Part shown: positions 7,478 through 15,476 of the stretch, one piece after another | How positions within the stretch are numbered: position 1 is the first letter of the stretch | Layout: each line of letters opens with the position of its first letter | Assembly: GCF_900102025.1 (NCBI RefSeq) | Contig: NZ_FNAU01000008.1 | Coordinates: 1-64,000 of the forward strand | Origin: Actinobaculum suis | GTDB taxonomy: Bacteria > Actinomycetota > Actinomycetes > Actinomycetales > Actinomycetaceae | Direction of reading: 5' to 3' | Length of the DNA stretch: 64,000 bases | Translations under genes and position numbers: made by a program | The notes under the pieces: generated by a model | What the model was told of the DNA's origin: nothing | The model's input: the letters and a program-made list of their open reading frames with translations, nothing else | The model's database searches: none

Positions 7478-9168
7478 ACGTAGCGTTACTTCTCCCTTTG
7501 CCGATCGTCCTACCGCTATTTGCGGCGGGCGTGCTCCTCGTTTTGGGGCGCCGGCGCAATGCCCAAGCCTGGACGTCCGTGGCCATAATGAGCATTGTCT
7601 TGGTCACCTCGATTATTTTGCTCATTTGCTCAGCAGATGGTCCGGTGGTGCTCGACGTCGGCAACTGGGCCGCCCCGGTAGGTATCTCTCTGGTAGCAGA
7701 CCGGCTTTCGACGATCATGCTCGCCACCTCGGTGGCCGTCACCCTTCTGGTACTTATCTACTCGATTTTCCAGGGCGTGGCAGACGGCGAACGCGGCGCC
7801 CCCACCGCCGTCTACTACCCGGCATTCATGATCCTTTCCGCCGGTGTTTCCGACGCTTTCCTTACCGGTGACCTTTTCAATATGTACGTGGGCTTCGAAA
7901 TGTTGCTCACCGCTTCCTTCGTGCTCCTCACCATGGGCGGCACTTCGGAACGGATGCGTTCCGGTTCGGTGTACGTGATCGTCTCCCTCGTTTCCTCCAT
8001 GATTTTCCTGGCCGGCTTGGGAATGACGTACGCGGCCGTAGGTACCGTAAACATGGCGGACCTCGCCATAAAACTGCCCGAAATCGATCCCGGGATACGC
8101 CTAATTTTGCAAGTCATGTTCCTGGTAGCTTTCGGCCTGAAAGCCGCGATCTTCCCGCTTTCCGCCTGGCTGCCGGATTCGTATCCCACTGCTTCCGGGC
8201 CGGTGACCGCCGTATTTGCGGGCCTGCTCACCAAAGTGGGGGTGTACGCGATTATTCGCACCCAGTTCCTGCTCTTCCCCGGCGGAAAACTCGATACCGT
8301 GCTCGGCGTTTTCGCGATCGTCACCATGGTGGTGGGAATCCTCGGCGCCATCGCCCAAGAAAACGCTAAACGCCTCCTCTCCTTCACCCTGGTTTCCCAC
8401 ATCGGTTACCTCATTTGGGGAGTTTCCATTGGTAACGCCGCCGGGCTTTCCTCCACGATCTTTTACGCCATCCACCACATCGTGGTGCAAACAGCACTGT
8501 TCTTGGTGGTCGGTTTGATCGGCTGGGTAGCAGGCACGACGTCGTTGGTGAAACTCGGTTCGATCATGAAGGCAGCTCCGGTGGTAGCGGTTCTCTACTT
8601 CCTGCCCGCCATATCCCTGGGCGGAATCCCACCATTCTCCGGATTCCTCGGCAAAATCGGGCTTATTGAAGCCTCCGCGGAACGGGCCACCGGGCTCGAC
8701 TACGCACTAATCGCCGCCGGGCTGATCACCTCGCTCCTTACCTTGTATGCGGTGATCCGGGTGTGGAATATGGCCTTCTGGCAAGAAGCACCGGAAGAAC
8801 TGCCCGACCGCGCCTACCCGGGCGGTATGGTGGCCACCGCTTCCGGGCTGGTAGCGCTCATGCTCGCAATTACCGTTTGCGCGGCCCCGATTCGCAGTTT
8901 TACTGACGGCGCCGCCACCGAACTACTGCAACGCACCCCGTATATTTCGGCCGTCTTACCAGACTATAAACGAGGCTCGGGAATCTCTCCGGAAGTGGCC
9001 GAAAAAGATCCCGTGCCCACACCCGAACCGGGCGCCACCCCCTCGGTGAAATTCCCCTTCGGGGATGAACCCACCCAAAGTGGCCCCACCGGTAAACCCA
9101 GCAAAACGCCGCGCAGCACGCCCAGCCCGGCGCCGACTACCGCGTCCAACGGAGGTGAAACGCGATGA
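7474..9168 (+). CDS. mnhD: Mrp/Mnh antiporter subunit D
   Basis: A 564-residue homologue of NuoM/N proton-pumping subunits with about 14 membrane helices. Conserved residues are visible: the glutamate in FNMYVGFEMLLTASF, the lysine in FGLKAAIFPLSAWLPDSYP, and TKVGVYAIIR. A Pro/Thr-rich tail (from about residue 500, DPVPTPEPGATPS) extends the usual length by some 60 residues. The ATG overlaps the mnhC stop (ATGA), and the stop overlaps mnhE the same way, so the subunits are made together. Confidence 0.95.
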   Translation: MNVALLLPLPIVLPLFAAGVLLVLGRRRNAQAWTSVAIMSIVLVTSIILLICSADGPVVLDVGNWAAPVGISLVADRLSTIMLATSVAVTLLVLIYSIFQGVADGERGAPTAVYYPAFMILSAGVSDAFLTGDLFNMYVGFEMLLTASFVLLTMGGTSERMRSGSVYVIVSLVSSMIFLAGLGMTYAAVGTVNMADLAIKLPEIDPGIRLILQVMFLVAFGLKAAIFPLSAWLPDSYPTASGPVTAVFAGLLTKVGVYAIIRTQFLLFPGGKLDTVLGVFAIVTMVVGILGAIAQENAKRLLSFTLVSHIGYLIWGVSIGNAAGLSSTIFYAIHHIVVQTALFLVVGLIGWVAGTTSLVKLGSIMKAAPVVAVLYFLPAISLGGIPPFSGFLGKIGLIEASAERATGLDYALIAAGLITSLLTLYAVIRVWNMAFWQEAPEELPDRAYPGGMVATASGLVALMLAITVCAAPIRSFTDGAATELLQRTPYISAVLPDYKRGSGISPEVAEKDPVPTPEPGATPSVKFPFGDEPTQSGPTGKPSKTPRSTPSPAPTTASNGGETR

Positions 9169-9800
9169 GTAGAGCAAGTGAAGCGATCCGTATCGCCACC
9201 CGCAGCGGCGGGAGATTCCCCAAGGCCTCGCTCGGCCTTTTGGTATGGCTAACCATGGTGTGGGTCCTACTGTGGGGCGAGGTGAGCGCCGGCAACGTAG
9301 TGGCCGGTTTCGCGCTCGCGCTTTTGGTAACCGAAATATCCCCATTCCCCGCCACCGATTACGACGCCCGTTTCCGCCCGCGCGCTTTGATACGCCTCTT
9401 CGCCATCTTTTTCAAAGACCTTGTGGTGGCCTCCACCCAAATGGCCTGGTTCATTTTCAAGCGGAAAGAACCGCGCGGCGCCGTGATCCGCGTACGCCTA
9501 CGTTCCCAGTCCGATCTTTACCTGTTCCTCACCTCCTGCATGTCCACCCTGGTGCCCGGCTCCCTGGTGATTGATACCGATGCCGATACGGGCACCCTGT
9601 ACGTGCACGTGTTCGACGTCGAACTTGCGGGAGGCGTTTCCGCCGCGCACAAATCTGTACTCGACCTCGAAGAACGAGTGTTGCGCGCGCTAGCTTCCGG
9701 CCGGGAACTCGTGGCCGCGGGCTTCGTGCCTGGTGCCTCCCCGAAGGCCGGGCGCCTTCCCACGCCCTTCGCCCCTGATTCTTCCGAGGAGGCCGCATGA
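9165..9800 (+). CDS. mnhE: Mrp/Mnh antiporter subunit E
   Basis: A 211-residue MnhE protein. Two hydrophobic segments near the N-terminus (LLVWLTMVWVLLWGEVSAGN VVAGFALALL region) are followed by the conserved soluble part with SCMSTLVPGSLVIDTD and LYVHVFDVE. Family members are about 160 residues, and the C-terminal 40 residues here are extra. Start ATG 9165 overlaps the mnhD stop. Confidence 0.92.
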   Translation: MSRASEAIRIATRSGGRFPKASLGLLVWLTMVWVLLWGEVSAGNVVAGFALALLVTEISPFPATDYDARFRPRALIRLFAIFFKDLVVASTQMAWFIFKRKEPRGAVIRVRLRSQSDLYLFLTSCMSTLVPGSLVIDTDADTGTLYVHVFDVELAGGVSAAHKSVLDLEERVLRALASGRELVAAGFVPGASPKAGRLPTPFAPDSSEEAA

Positions 9801-10417
9801 ATGCACTGACGATCGTAATCGGGATCTGCGCGGTGATGCTGTTCATTTCCGCGCTTTTGGTACTGGTACGGATCCAAAAAGGCCCCACCGCGCTCGACCG
9901 CGTAAACTCGCTAGACGTCATGGCTTCCATCATGATGAGCGCCATTGCCCTGCTGGCCAGCCTCACGCGGCGGACGGATCTGTTGGCGGTGTTTATCGTC
10001 GTCGCCGTGGTGGGCTTCCTCGGATCCGTAACCGTAGCGCGCTTCACCCGGCCCCTCGACCCGGTAGATCCGCGCGAGCTTCGCAAAGAACAGGCCGCGC
10101 AAGCCGCAGAAACCGGCACCTACAACCCGGAAGCCGAAGATGCCGCCCCGGCCCACAACCCAGATATTGACGACGCCGCCACGGACTACGTGCCGGTAAG
10201 CGCCGAAAGTGGGAGCGGGGAAGCTGCGAGCAAACCGGGAACCCAAGGAACGCACGGAACACGAGGCGCGCGGGGATCGCGTGACAGCCAAGGAACGCGA
10301 GGAAGCGAAGGGGCCCCAGGAGCGCCGGGAGCGCGAGGAAGCGAAGGTGCCCCAGGAACGCCGGGAGCGCGAGGAAGTGAAGGCTCCCAAGGAACGCACG
10401 GAGAGGACGCAAAATGA
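9797..10417 (+). CDS. mnhF: Mrp/Mnh antiporter subunit F with collagen-like tail
   Basis: Residues 1-90 are a normal three-helix MnhF subunit (LTIVIGICAVMLFISALLVL; KGPTALDRVNSLDVMA; LLAVFIVVAVVGFLGSVTVARF). MnhF is normally about 90 residues; this one has 206. An acidic linker (about 95-145) leads into residues 148-204, an almost unbroken Gly-X-Y series (GTQ GTH GTR GAR, later GSE GAP GTP GAR) with one slip at GSR DSQ. The tail is encoded by imperfect 36-bp repeats and overlaps mnhG by 4 nt. The tail may be a neutral in-frame repeat expansion or a collagen-like stalk. The sequence does not tell which side of the membrane it faces. Confidence 0.9.
   Translation: MNALTIVIGICAVMLFISALLVLVRIQKGPTALDRVNSLDVMASIMMSAIALLASLTRRTDLLAVFIVVAVVGFLGSVTVARFTRPLDPVDPRELRKEQAAQAAETGTYNPEAEDAAPAHNPDIDDAATDYVPVSAESGSGEAASKPGTQGTHGTRGARGSRDSQGTRGSEGAPGAPGARGSEGAPGTPGARGSEGSQGTHGEDAK
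10238..10408 (+). repeat. coding Gly-X-Y repeat region in mnhF
   Basis: Imperfect repeats with a 36-bp period (for example GGAGCGCGAGGAAGCGAAGG recurring at about 10327 and 10363) encode about 19 Gly-X-Y triplets. The period is a multiple of three, so copy changes keep the frame. Confidence 0.85.
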
Positions 10418-10791
10418 CCTGGAATATTGTGTGGGATGTGGTCGGCGCGCTCTTTTTGATCGCGGGCTGTTCCCTAACTTTGGTGGCCTCTATCGGCATG
10501 TTTCGCTATGACGAAATGATGGCCCGGCTCCATATTTCTACTAAGCCGCAGGTGCTATCGCTAATTTTGTGCCTGATTGGTGCTATTTTCTTCGTGCGAG
10601 ATGTTTCTGTAACGTGGACGCTGATCCTGGTGATCATGTTTCAACTCATGACCTCGCCGATCTCCGCCCACATGCTCTCGCGTACCGGATATCGCACCGG
10701 GCGGGTAGACACCGAAAATATGACGATCGACGAACTGCGTGAAGATATGCGTTTCCGCCACGAACACGAAACTGAGACGGACGGGAAATAA
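10414..10791 (+). CDS. mnhG: Mrp/Mnh antiporter subunit G
   Basis: A 125-residue MnhG/PhaG-type subunit with three membrane helices (VWDVVGALFLIAGCSLTLVA; QVLSLILCLIGAIFF; TWTLILVIMFQLMTSPISAH) and the conserved GMFRYDEMMARLHISTKPQ. It is the last gene of the operon, coupled to mnhF by ATGA and followed within 40 nt by a strong terminator. Confidence 0.94.
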   Translation: MTWNIVWDVVGALFLIAGCSLTLVASIGMFRYDEMMARLHISTKPQVLSLILCLIGAIFFVRDVSVTWTLILVIMFQLMTSPISAHMLSRTGYRTGRVDTENMTIDELREDMRFRHEHETETDGK

Positions 10792-10830
10792 AAAACGATG
10801 CTGCTTCCCGGTTGGGAAAATGTATTTCTA

Positions 10831-10860
10831 AGTGGCCGGCCGAATAAGCCGGCCACTTTT
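10831..10860 (+). terminator. intrinsic terminator of the mnh operon
   Basis: A 10-bp perfect stem AGTGGCCGGC/GCCGGCCACT with a 7-nt loop, followed by TTTTCG. Confidence 0.9.
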
Positions 10861-11175
10861 CGTGTCACGAAGTGGGAAACAAAACCTAAGGGATAATGCG
10901 CAGTGCGTCACGGTGTATGTGAGCGTACCGCGAAATTGTACGTTATAAATCGTGCTAATAAAGCGTACCTCGAACAGTTTCCGAGGTTAAATAGTAATGG
11001 CATTCAACGAGGTGGCTGGGGAAGTTTTGGAAATGCTACAGTACCCCCCCCCCCGAGGACTTAAGGCCCGACCTTTTCCCGCTGGTCCGCCATTTCGCGC
11101 ACCATAGCCCAGGCTTGAAGATAGTTGCTAAGCTCTATTTGCATTGGACTTACCCGTCTCAATCAAGGAGGGAAC
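10861..11175 (+). promoter_or_regulatory. leader of surface-protein gene with C11 homopolymer
   Basis: No gene is visible. A run of 11 cytosines occupies 11044-11054, 122-132 nt before the start codon, a distance compatible with an upstream promoter element or leader RNA. A TTGTAC at 10936 is a possible -35 box, but its -10 is weak. AAGGAGG at about 11165-11172 is the ribosome site of the next gene. Confidence 0.5.
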
Positions 11176-12495
11176 ATGTCGAAGAACGTGAAGGGTAAGA
11201 TCGCCACGCTTGCAGGGGGGGGGCTCAGCGCTATTGCCGCTGTAGCACTCGCTTTTGGAGCTAACGCTCCGGCTGCGTTTGCAGCGCCTGGCGATCAGAT
11301 TAATGAAAACGCCGCCATGCCGACCGTTGTGGTCAATGCTCCGAATATGGACATCAAGGTGCCGAACATTGAAAATGCGGAGATTGTCTACACCGTCATG
11401 ACTGATACTGGCGCGAAATTCACCATCACGGATGGTGATCCGAGTGGTTATTCGCTGGGCGAAGCCAACAGTGTTGTAGTCAAGGCCGTTATTCAGGGTG
11501 AAGAGTACTTCTACCTGGCTCCGACCAACGGAGCACCGGTGAAGGAAGCTACCTGGACGCTCGGAGTTGACCGTTCTCAGTTGGATAAGGCGAACGCCGA
11601 AGAAAAGAAGCAGGAAGCTAAGAAGCCTGTAACTGTTGGCCTTAACGAGGCTATGCCTACCGTCACCACGGACGGTGTAAACCGCGACATTCGGGTTCCT
11701 TCCATCGAAGGTGTCGAAATTGAGTACACGGTTAAGCCCTTTACCGGTAAAGCCTTCACGATCAAGAGCGGTGACAAGGACGGTTACTCCGTTGGTGAGG
11801 GTGATGTTGTAGTCAAGGGTGTTATTACCAATGACGCCAACTTCGGTTACACCCCCACCAATGGCGCTCCGATCAAGGAGCACACCTGGACCCTCGCTGC
11901 TCCGAAGCTGATTCCGGTTGATGGCGATGTTGTTGTTTGGTTCACCGACAAGCCGGGCGTGGAAAATGACACCTTCCGGGTTGCCAAGGTTGACCACGTC
12001 AACTACTGGTTCAAGGCTCCGGGTGCTGAAGGCTGGACCAAGGTGAATCCGGATTGGCATGGTCAGGAACTTGCTGTTGGCGCTTGCGGCGGCGAATTCC
12101 TGGTAAAGGCCAAGGCTGATCCTGGTTACAAGCTTGCTTCCGTGGAAGAAGAACCGGTATGGGGTCACTTCTTCGCGTGCGATGCGGACCAGTCTGAACA
12201 GACTGAAGGTACGACCGAAGAGGGCCCCACTGAAGAGGGCACCGCTCCGTCTGCTGAGGAAACTCAAGCCCCGGCTGACGAAGTGAAGGATCCGGCTAAG
12301 GACGCCGTAAAGGAACCGGCCAAGACCGATAAGAAGGTTGAGAAGAAGGCTGATCCCAAGGTTTCCAAGCCGAAGGCTGACGCCAAGAAGAAGCTGGTGA
12401 AGACCGGTGCGGATATCGCTGGTTTCGCCGGTGCGGCCGCGTTGCTCTCTGCGATTGGTGTGAGCGCCTTCGCTTACTCCCGCCGCAAGAAGTAA
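11176..12495 (+). CDS. cell-wall-anchored surface protein with LVKTG sorting signal
   Basis: A 439-residue secreted protein. Residues 1-36 are a signal peptide (KGKIATLAGGG, hydrophobic core, cut after AFA). Two related domains of about 85 residues follow, each starting with AMPTV and ending in PTNGAPVKEATWTLG or PTNGAPIKEHTWTLA, with GYS(L/V)GE in the middle. A third domain carries two cysteines (ACGGEF, FACDAD). An acidic then Lys/Pro-rich spacer leads to LVKTG (residues 407-411), a hydrophobic helix and a basic end (YSRRKK), which is a sortase sorting signal with V-K in place of P-X. Nine consecutive guanines (11215-11223) encode residues 14-16, so slippage would switch the gene off. The start is ATG 11176 after AAGGAGG. 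The ligand is unknown. Confidence 0.85.
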   Translation: MSKNVKGKIATLAGGGLSAIAAVALAFGANAPAAFAAPGDQINENAAMPTVVVNAPNMDIKVPNIENAEIVYTVMTDTGAKFTITDGDPSGYSLGEANSVVVKAVIQGEEYFYLAPTNGAPVKEATWTLGVDRSQLDKANAEEKKQEAKKPVTVGLNEAMPTVTTDGVNRDIRVPSIEGVEIEYTVKPFTGKAFTIKSGDKDGYSVGEGDVVVKGVITNDANFGYTPTNGAPIKEHTWTLAAPKLIPVDGDVVVWFTDKPGVENDTFRVAKVDHVNYWFKAPGAEGWTKVNPDWHGQELAVGACGGEFLVKAKADPGYKLASVEEEPVWGHFFACDADQSEQTEGTTEEGPTEEGTAPSAEETQAPADEVKDPAKDAVKEPAKTDKKVEKKADPKVSKPKADAKKKLVKTGADIAGFAGAAALLSAIGVSAFAYSRRKK

Positions 12496-12524
12496 TGCCT
12501 AATATCTTCTAAATTAGTGCGAGA

Positions 12525-12564
12525 ATGCCGGCCCTGATCTTAGGATCGGGGCCGGCATTTTTTG
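12525..12564 (+). terminator. intrinsic terminator after surface-protein gene
   Basis: Arms ATGCCGGCCC and GGGCCGGCAT, with further pairing inside (GATC/GATC), are followed by a run of T. It shows that the downstream protein cannot start as far left as 12525. Confidence 0.92.
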
Positions 12565-12665
12565 ACAGAAGGAAATGCACTTTGTGTTTTATAAATGGGT
12601 CCTTTAGCTCCAGTGTTACTGCTTCCCGTTCTGACCGGGGAAGAATTATTGGCAGCAAGAGTTTC

Positions 12666-13289
12666 ATGCGCGTGGGCACACTCATAGCAGGCTTGTTTGT
12701 CACGCTTATCTTGGTGGCGGCAAGTTTTCTGCCGCACAGCGCGCAGGCCGATCCCAATCCAGGGCCATCCCAACCGGCCGCTACAACTGACTCCTTCCCG
12801 CTTTCCCTTGGACTTGTGGACTCCTGCGGAAAAGATGAGGATCAAGTTGTACTCCCGGAAGTTTCCGGGATCCACTATGAACAAAACGGGCAAGTAGTTT
12901 CAGGCACGGTTACTATCACTCCGGATAATCCGATCAACGTTATTCTCACCGCTGGAGATGAAACGCGGATCGTACGCACCCTTACCTGGGAAAATTTGGA
13001 ACTTACAGACGAAGTTTGCGATACCGCGGCCCCTAATTCTGGTGAGGAAAAAATATCTGCGCCCGGCACCATCATTGGTAGTAAGGATAGTGCTGATGCG
13101 GGCGGCGCAGGCGTTCCGGTGTGGCAATTTATTTTAGGCGCGGTAGGCATTATTGCCCTCATCGCCTCCTTGCTGGCCTTGCGGGCGGTAAATCGGAGGA
13201 ATGAACGCGAGGGGCGCAAGCTACGCATTCGTGCCCGGCACGTTGGCCCGGAACGCCCGACCCGCCCGGACCGGCCAGCTACCAAATAG
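12666..13289 (+). CDS. secreted, membrane-anchored protein related to the preceding surface protein
   Basis: A 207-residue protein with an N-terminal signal peptide (GTLIAGLFVTLILVAASFL, cut near SAQA), an exported domain of about 110 residues with two cysteines (VDSCGK, DEVCDT), a transmembrane helix near residues 150-172 (WQFILGAVGIIALIASLLA) and a strongly basic tail. The exported domain ends in TRIVRTLTWENLELT, resembling the ...TWTL strand that closes the repeats of the upstream gene, so both may share a fold. ATG 12666 lies beyond the terminator; its ribosome site is weak (AAGAG). It has no sorting signal and would stay membrane-bound. Function is unknown. Confidence 0.7.
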   Translation: MRVGTLIAGLFVTLILVAASFLPHSAQADPNPGPSQPAATTDSFPLSLGLVDSCGKDEDQVVLPEVSGIHYEQNGQVVSGTVTITPDNPINVILTAGDETRIVRTLTWENLELTDEVCDTAAPNSGEEKISAPGTIIGSKDSADAGGAGVPVWQFILGAVGIIALIASLLALRAVNRRNEREGRKLRIRARHVGPERPTRPDRPATK

Positions 13290-13395
13290 CACCAGCTCAG
13301 CCCGAACACTCACCAAGTACAAACAGCAGCGATACGTATAAGAAGCGGTCTGCTTAGGTTTCGCGGGTGGGTAAAGAAAACTATCCGGCAGATTG

Positions 13396-13434
13396 CACCT
13401 GCCAGCTGGGAAAGAATTTCCAGGCTGGCAGGTG
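13396..13434. terminator. strong hairpin between two genes
   Basis: An 11-bp perfect stem CACCTGCCAGC/GCTGGCAGGTG encloses a 17-nt loop that is itself partly self-complementary (GGGAAA/TTTCC). No T run follows, so it may be a Rho-assisted or RNA-stabilising structure, not a classical terminator. Confidence 0.5.
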
Positions 13435-13545
13435 AACTGTGGCTGGGAACGCGGTAGTTTTAAGTCTGAACGGTGTGTGTGTCGCGCGGGGCTGATGTGG
13501 CCCGCCGTCACATGCGCATACAGGTACGTGAGGGTAGGAGTAAAC

Positions 13546-13800
13546 GTGGATATCGGATGGAAAGTTGTAAGCGCCGGAGTGGGCCTTGTGGCCGGAGCTG
13601 TAGCAAACCGCGTAGTGGACGTGGCCTGGAAGGCCACGTTCGGCAAGGAATCGCCCAAGTCTGACGATATTGAAGTGCCGATCGTCGAAGCGGTTGCTTT
13701 CGCCGTGGTCTCCGCGGGCGTTGCTACCTTGGTTTCGCAACTATGCCAGCGCAAGGCTGCCCAGTGGTACGGCCCGGTACTGGATCGCGCCCAAGCCTAA
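13546..13800 (+). CDS. DUF4235 family small membrane protein
   Basis: From GTG 13546 the product is an 84-residue protein: WKVVSAGVGLVAGAVANRVV, a WKATFGKESP loop, then VEAVAFAVVSAGVATLVSQL and a basic C-terminus. Two helices with a conserved W....G..P between them are the DUF4235 pattern found across actinobacteria, of unknown role. GGTAGGAG lies 6 nt upstream and supports this start over longer frames that would include the hairpin. It is followed by an independent promoter and riboswitch. Confidence 0.8.
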   Translation: MDIGWKVVSAGVGLVAGAVANRVVDVAWKATFGKESPKSDDIEVPIVEAVAFAVVSAGVATLVSQLCQRKAAQWYGPVLDRAQA

Positions 13801-13811
13801 ATAGCCAGCTC

Positions 13812-13839
13812 TTGCGCCTCTCATCAGGCGGGCTACAAT
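13812..13839 (+). promoter_or_regulatory. promoter of the thiamine transporter operon
   Basis: TTGCGC (13812-13817) and TACAAT (13834-13839), 16 nt apart, sit just upstream of the TPP riboswitch and match vegetative sigma boxes well. Confidence 0.75.
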
Positions 13840-13853
13840 AGAGAAACATCGAA

Positions 13854-13945
13854 ACGACAGGGGAGCGCCACGGTAGGCGCTGAGAGTGCGAAAGAACGCA
13901 GACCCTCGAACCTGATCCGGGTCATGCCGGCGAAGGGAGTCGAGA
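13854..13945 (+). ncRNA. TPP riboswitch (THI element)
   Basis: The segments ACAGGGGAGCGCC, GGCGCTGAGAGTGCG, CAGACCCTCGAACCTGAT and CCGGGTCATGCCGGCGAAG occur in THI-box order. CTGAGAG and GAACCTGAT are the conserved thiamine pyrophosphate-binding cores. It precedes a ThiB-ThiP-ThiQ operon and should lower its expression when TPP is plentiful. The expression platform is not obvious. About 250 nt separate it from the thiB start. Confidence 0.95.
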
Positions 13946-13969
13946 TTTCTCTCCCCCGCATTTGTTGCG

Positions 13970-14118
13970 TGCCTTAGCTACGTCTTGGTCGCGTGTTTTG
14001 GTTGCGTCTAAAGCGGCACCTTAGCTGCGTCTAGTCGCCTCTGAGCTGTGCTTAGCCGCGCTCTGGCCGCGCTCTGGCCGCGTCTAAGTTGCGTCTTAGG
14101 TGCGTCCTGGCGGCGTCT
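13970..14118. repeat. degenerate short tandem repeat between riboswitch and thiB
   Basis: Imperfect units related to GCGTCTAAG / GCTCTGGCC(G)C recur about a dozen times. CCGCGCTCTGG occurs twice in tandem near 14058. No gene is seen. Confidence 0.6.
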
Positions 14119-14195
14119 AAGTAAAACGCGGGCGCATCTTCAGGCGGCAAGCAAATGTGGGGCCCTCCAACCTTTTCCGGAAAGGACGGAGGAAA

Positions 14196-15476
14196 ATGGT
14201 ACGTCGCGTACATAAACCAAGTAAACCAACCAGTACCTTAACAACGAGCACTTTATCAACCGGTACCTTTACAGCCAGCGCCTTAACCAAAATCGCTGGA
14301 CTGTTGAGCGTTATCACGCTCGCGCTGGCCGGATGCAGTGGGAACCCAAATACGGCCAGCACTACAAATGGCCAAAACCCCACCACTTCCGAAAACGTTC
14401 CCGCGCCTGGCACGAATGGAAACAAAAATGGGGGCAAGGCCGGCGTCGTCACGGTGATGACGCACGATTCTTTCAATGTACCGCCAGAACTGATCTCTAA
14501 ATTTGAAGAAGAGAGCGGGTCCCGCGTGGTGCTCACAGCGCCTGGCGATGCTGGTACCGTGGTCAACCAGCTTGTGCTCGCGGAGGGCAAGCCGGTTGCC
14601 GACGCCGTGTACGGCATCGATACGTTTACGGCCTACCAGGCACTCGACGCCAACGTGCTCGAACCCTATACGCCCGCGGCATTAGCTACCATCGCGAATA
14701 CCTCCGGCACTGCGAATAGCGCTGCCACTGCGGGTACAGCCGGCACCGCGAATACCGCCGCCACTACGCCGGATCAAGATAGTGCCGCGCCTACCGGCCA
14801 GCACCCGGCGCAACTGGATGGCAAACTCACCCCTATCGACCATGGGGAAGTATGCGTGAACTATGACAAAAAGTGGTTTGCCGATAATAATCTGGCAGTG
14901 CCAGAAACTTTTGCGGATCTAGTTGAGCCGCAGTACGCAAAACTGTTGGTTACCACCAACCCGGCGGCGTCTTCGCCAGGCTTGGCTTTCTTGGCCGCCA
15001 CCGCCGAATATACCGGCCAGGATCGGGAAGCCTTGCGCGAATACTGGCAGCAGTTGTTCGCGGGCGGCACCCTGGTAGAGGAAAGCTGGGCGGATTCTTA
15101 TAACGCCGATTTTTCGGCTAAGGGGAGTGGGGAATATCCGCTCGTCGTCTCCTATTCGAGCTCGCCGGCGGCCGAAGAAGGTGCCACCGGGAATCTGCCA
15201 CAAACCTGCATCCGGCAAACCGAATATGCCGGAGTACTGCGCGGAGCCAAAAATCCGGCCGGTGCGCAGGCCTTTATTGATTTCCTTTTGAGCCCGGACG
15301 TACAAGCGGCGATCGCCCCGAATATGTACATGTACCCGGTGGCCGATGTGCCACTACCGGAAGCGTGGGAGAAGTATGCCCCGCGAGTAACTAACCCGAT
15401 CGAAACCGACCCGAAAACCTTCGGGCAAAACCGCGCCGAACTAATCCGCGACTGGCGGGAGGTGGCCGGGCGGTGA
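14196..15476 (+). CDS. thiB: thiamine ABC transporter substrate-binding lipoprotein
   Basis: A 426-residue protein with a lipoprotein signal (VITLALAGCSGN, lipobox LAGC) after a basic, Thr-rich N-terminus. The mature part reads VVTVMTHDSFNVPPELISKF, the usual opening of thiamine-binding periplasmic proteins, and later GEVCVNYDKKWF and NAASSPGLAFL-like ligand loops. An Ala/Thr/Gly low-complexity insert (about residues 165-200) interrupts the domain. It would capture thiamine outside the membrane for ThiP/ThiQ. ATG 14196 follows GGACGGAGG. The stop overlaps the thiP GTG. Riboswitch control upstream supports the thiamine role. Confidence 0.92.
   Translation: MVRRVHKPSKPTSTLTTSTLSTGTFTASALTKIAGLLSVITLALAGCSGNPNTASTTNGQNPTTSENVPAPGTNGNKNGGKAGVVTVMTHDSFNVPPELISKFEEESGSRVVLTAPGDAGTVVNQLVLAEGKPVADAVYGIDTFTAYQALDANVLEPYTPAALATIANTSGTANSAATAGTAGTANTAATTPDQDSAAPTGQHPAQLDGKLTPIDHGEVCVNYDKKWFADNNLAVPETFADLVEPQYAKLLVTTNPAASSPGLAFLAATAEYTGQDREALREYWQQLFAGGTLVEESWADSYNADFSAKGSGEYPLVVSYSSSPAAEEGATGNLPQTCIRQTEYAGVLRGAKNPAGAQAFIDFLLSPDVQAAIAPNMYMYPVADVPLPEAWEKYAPRVTNPIETDPKTFGQNRAELIRDWREVAGR

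Noticed and set aside
11128-12267. Long minus-strand open frame (379 codons) antisense to the surface protein
   Set aside because: No start context, no homology, and it crosses the real gene's ribosome site; the plus-strand product has a clear signal peptide and sorting signal.
12525-12665. Upstream extension of the membrane-anchored companion protein
   Set aside because: The extra 47 codons start inside the terminator hairpin of the preceding gene; the signal peptide begins at 12666.
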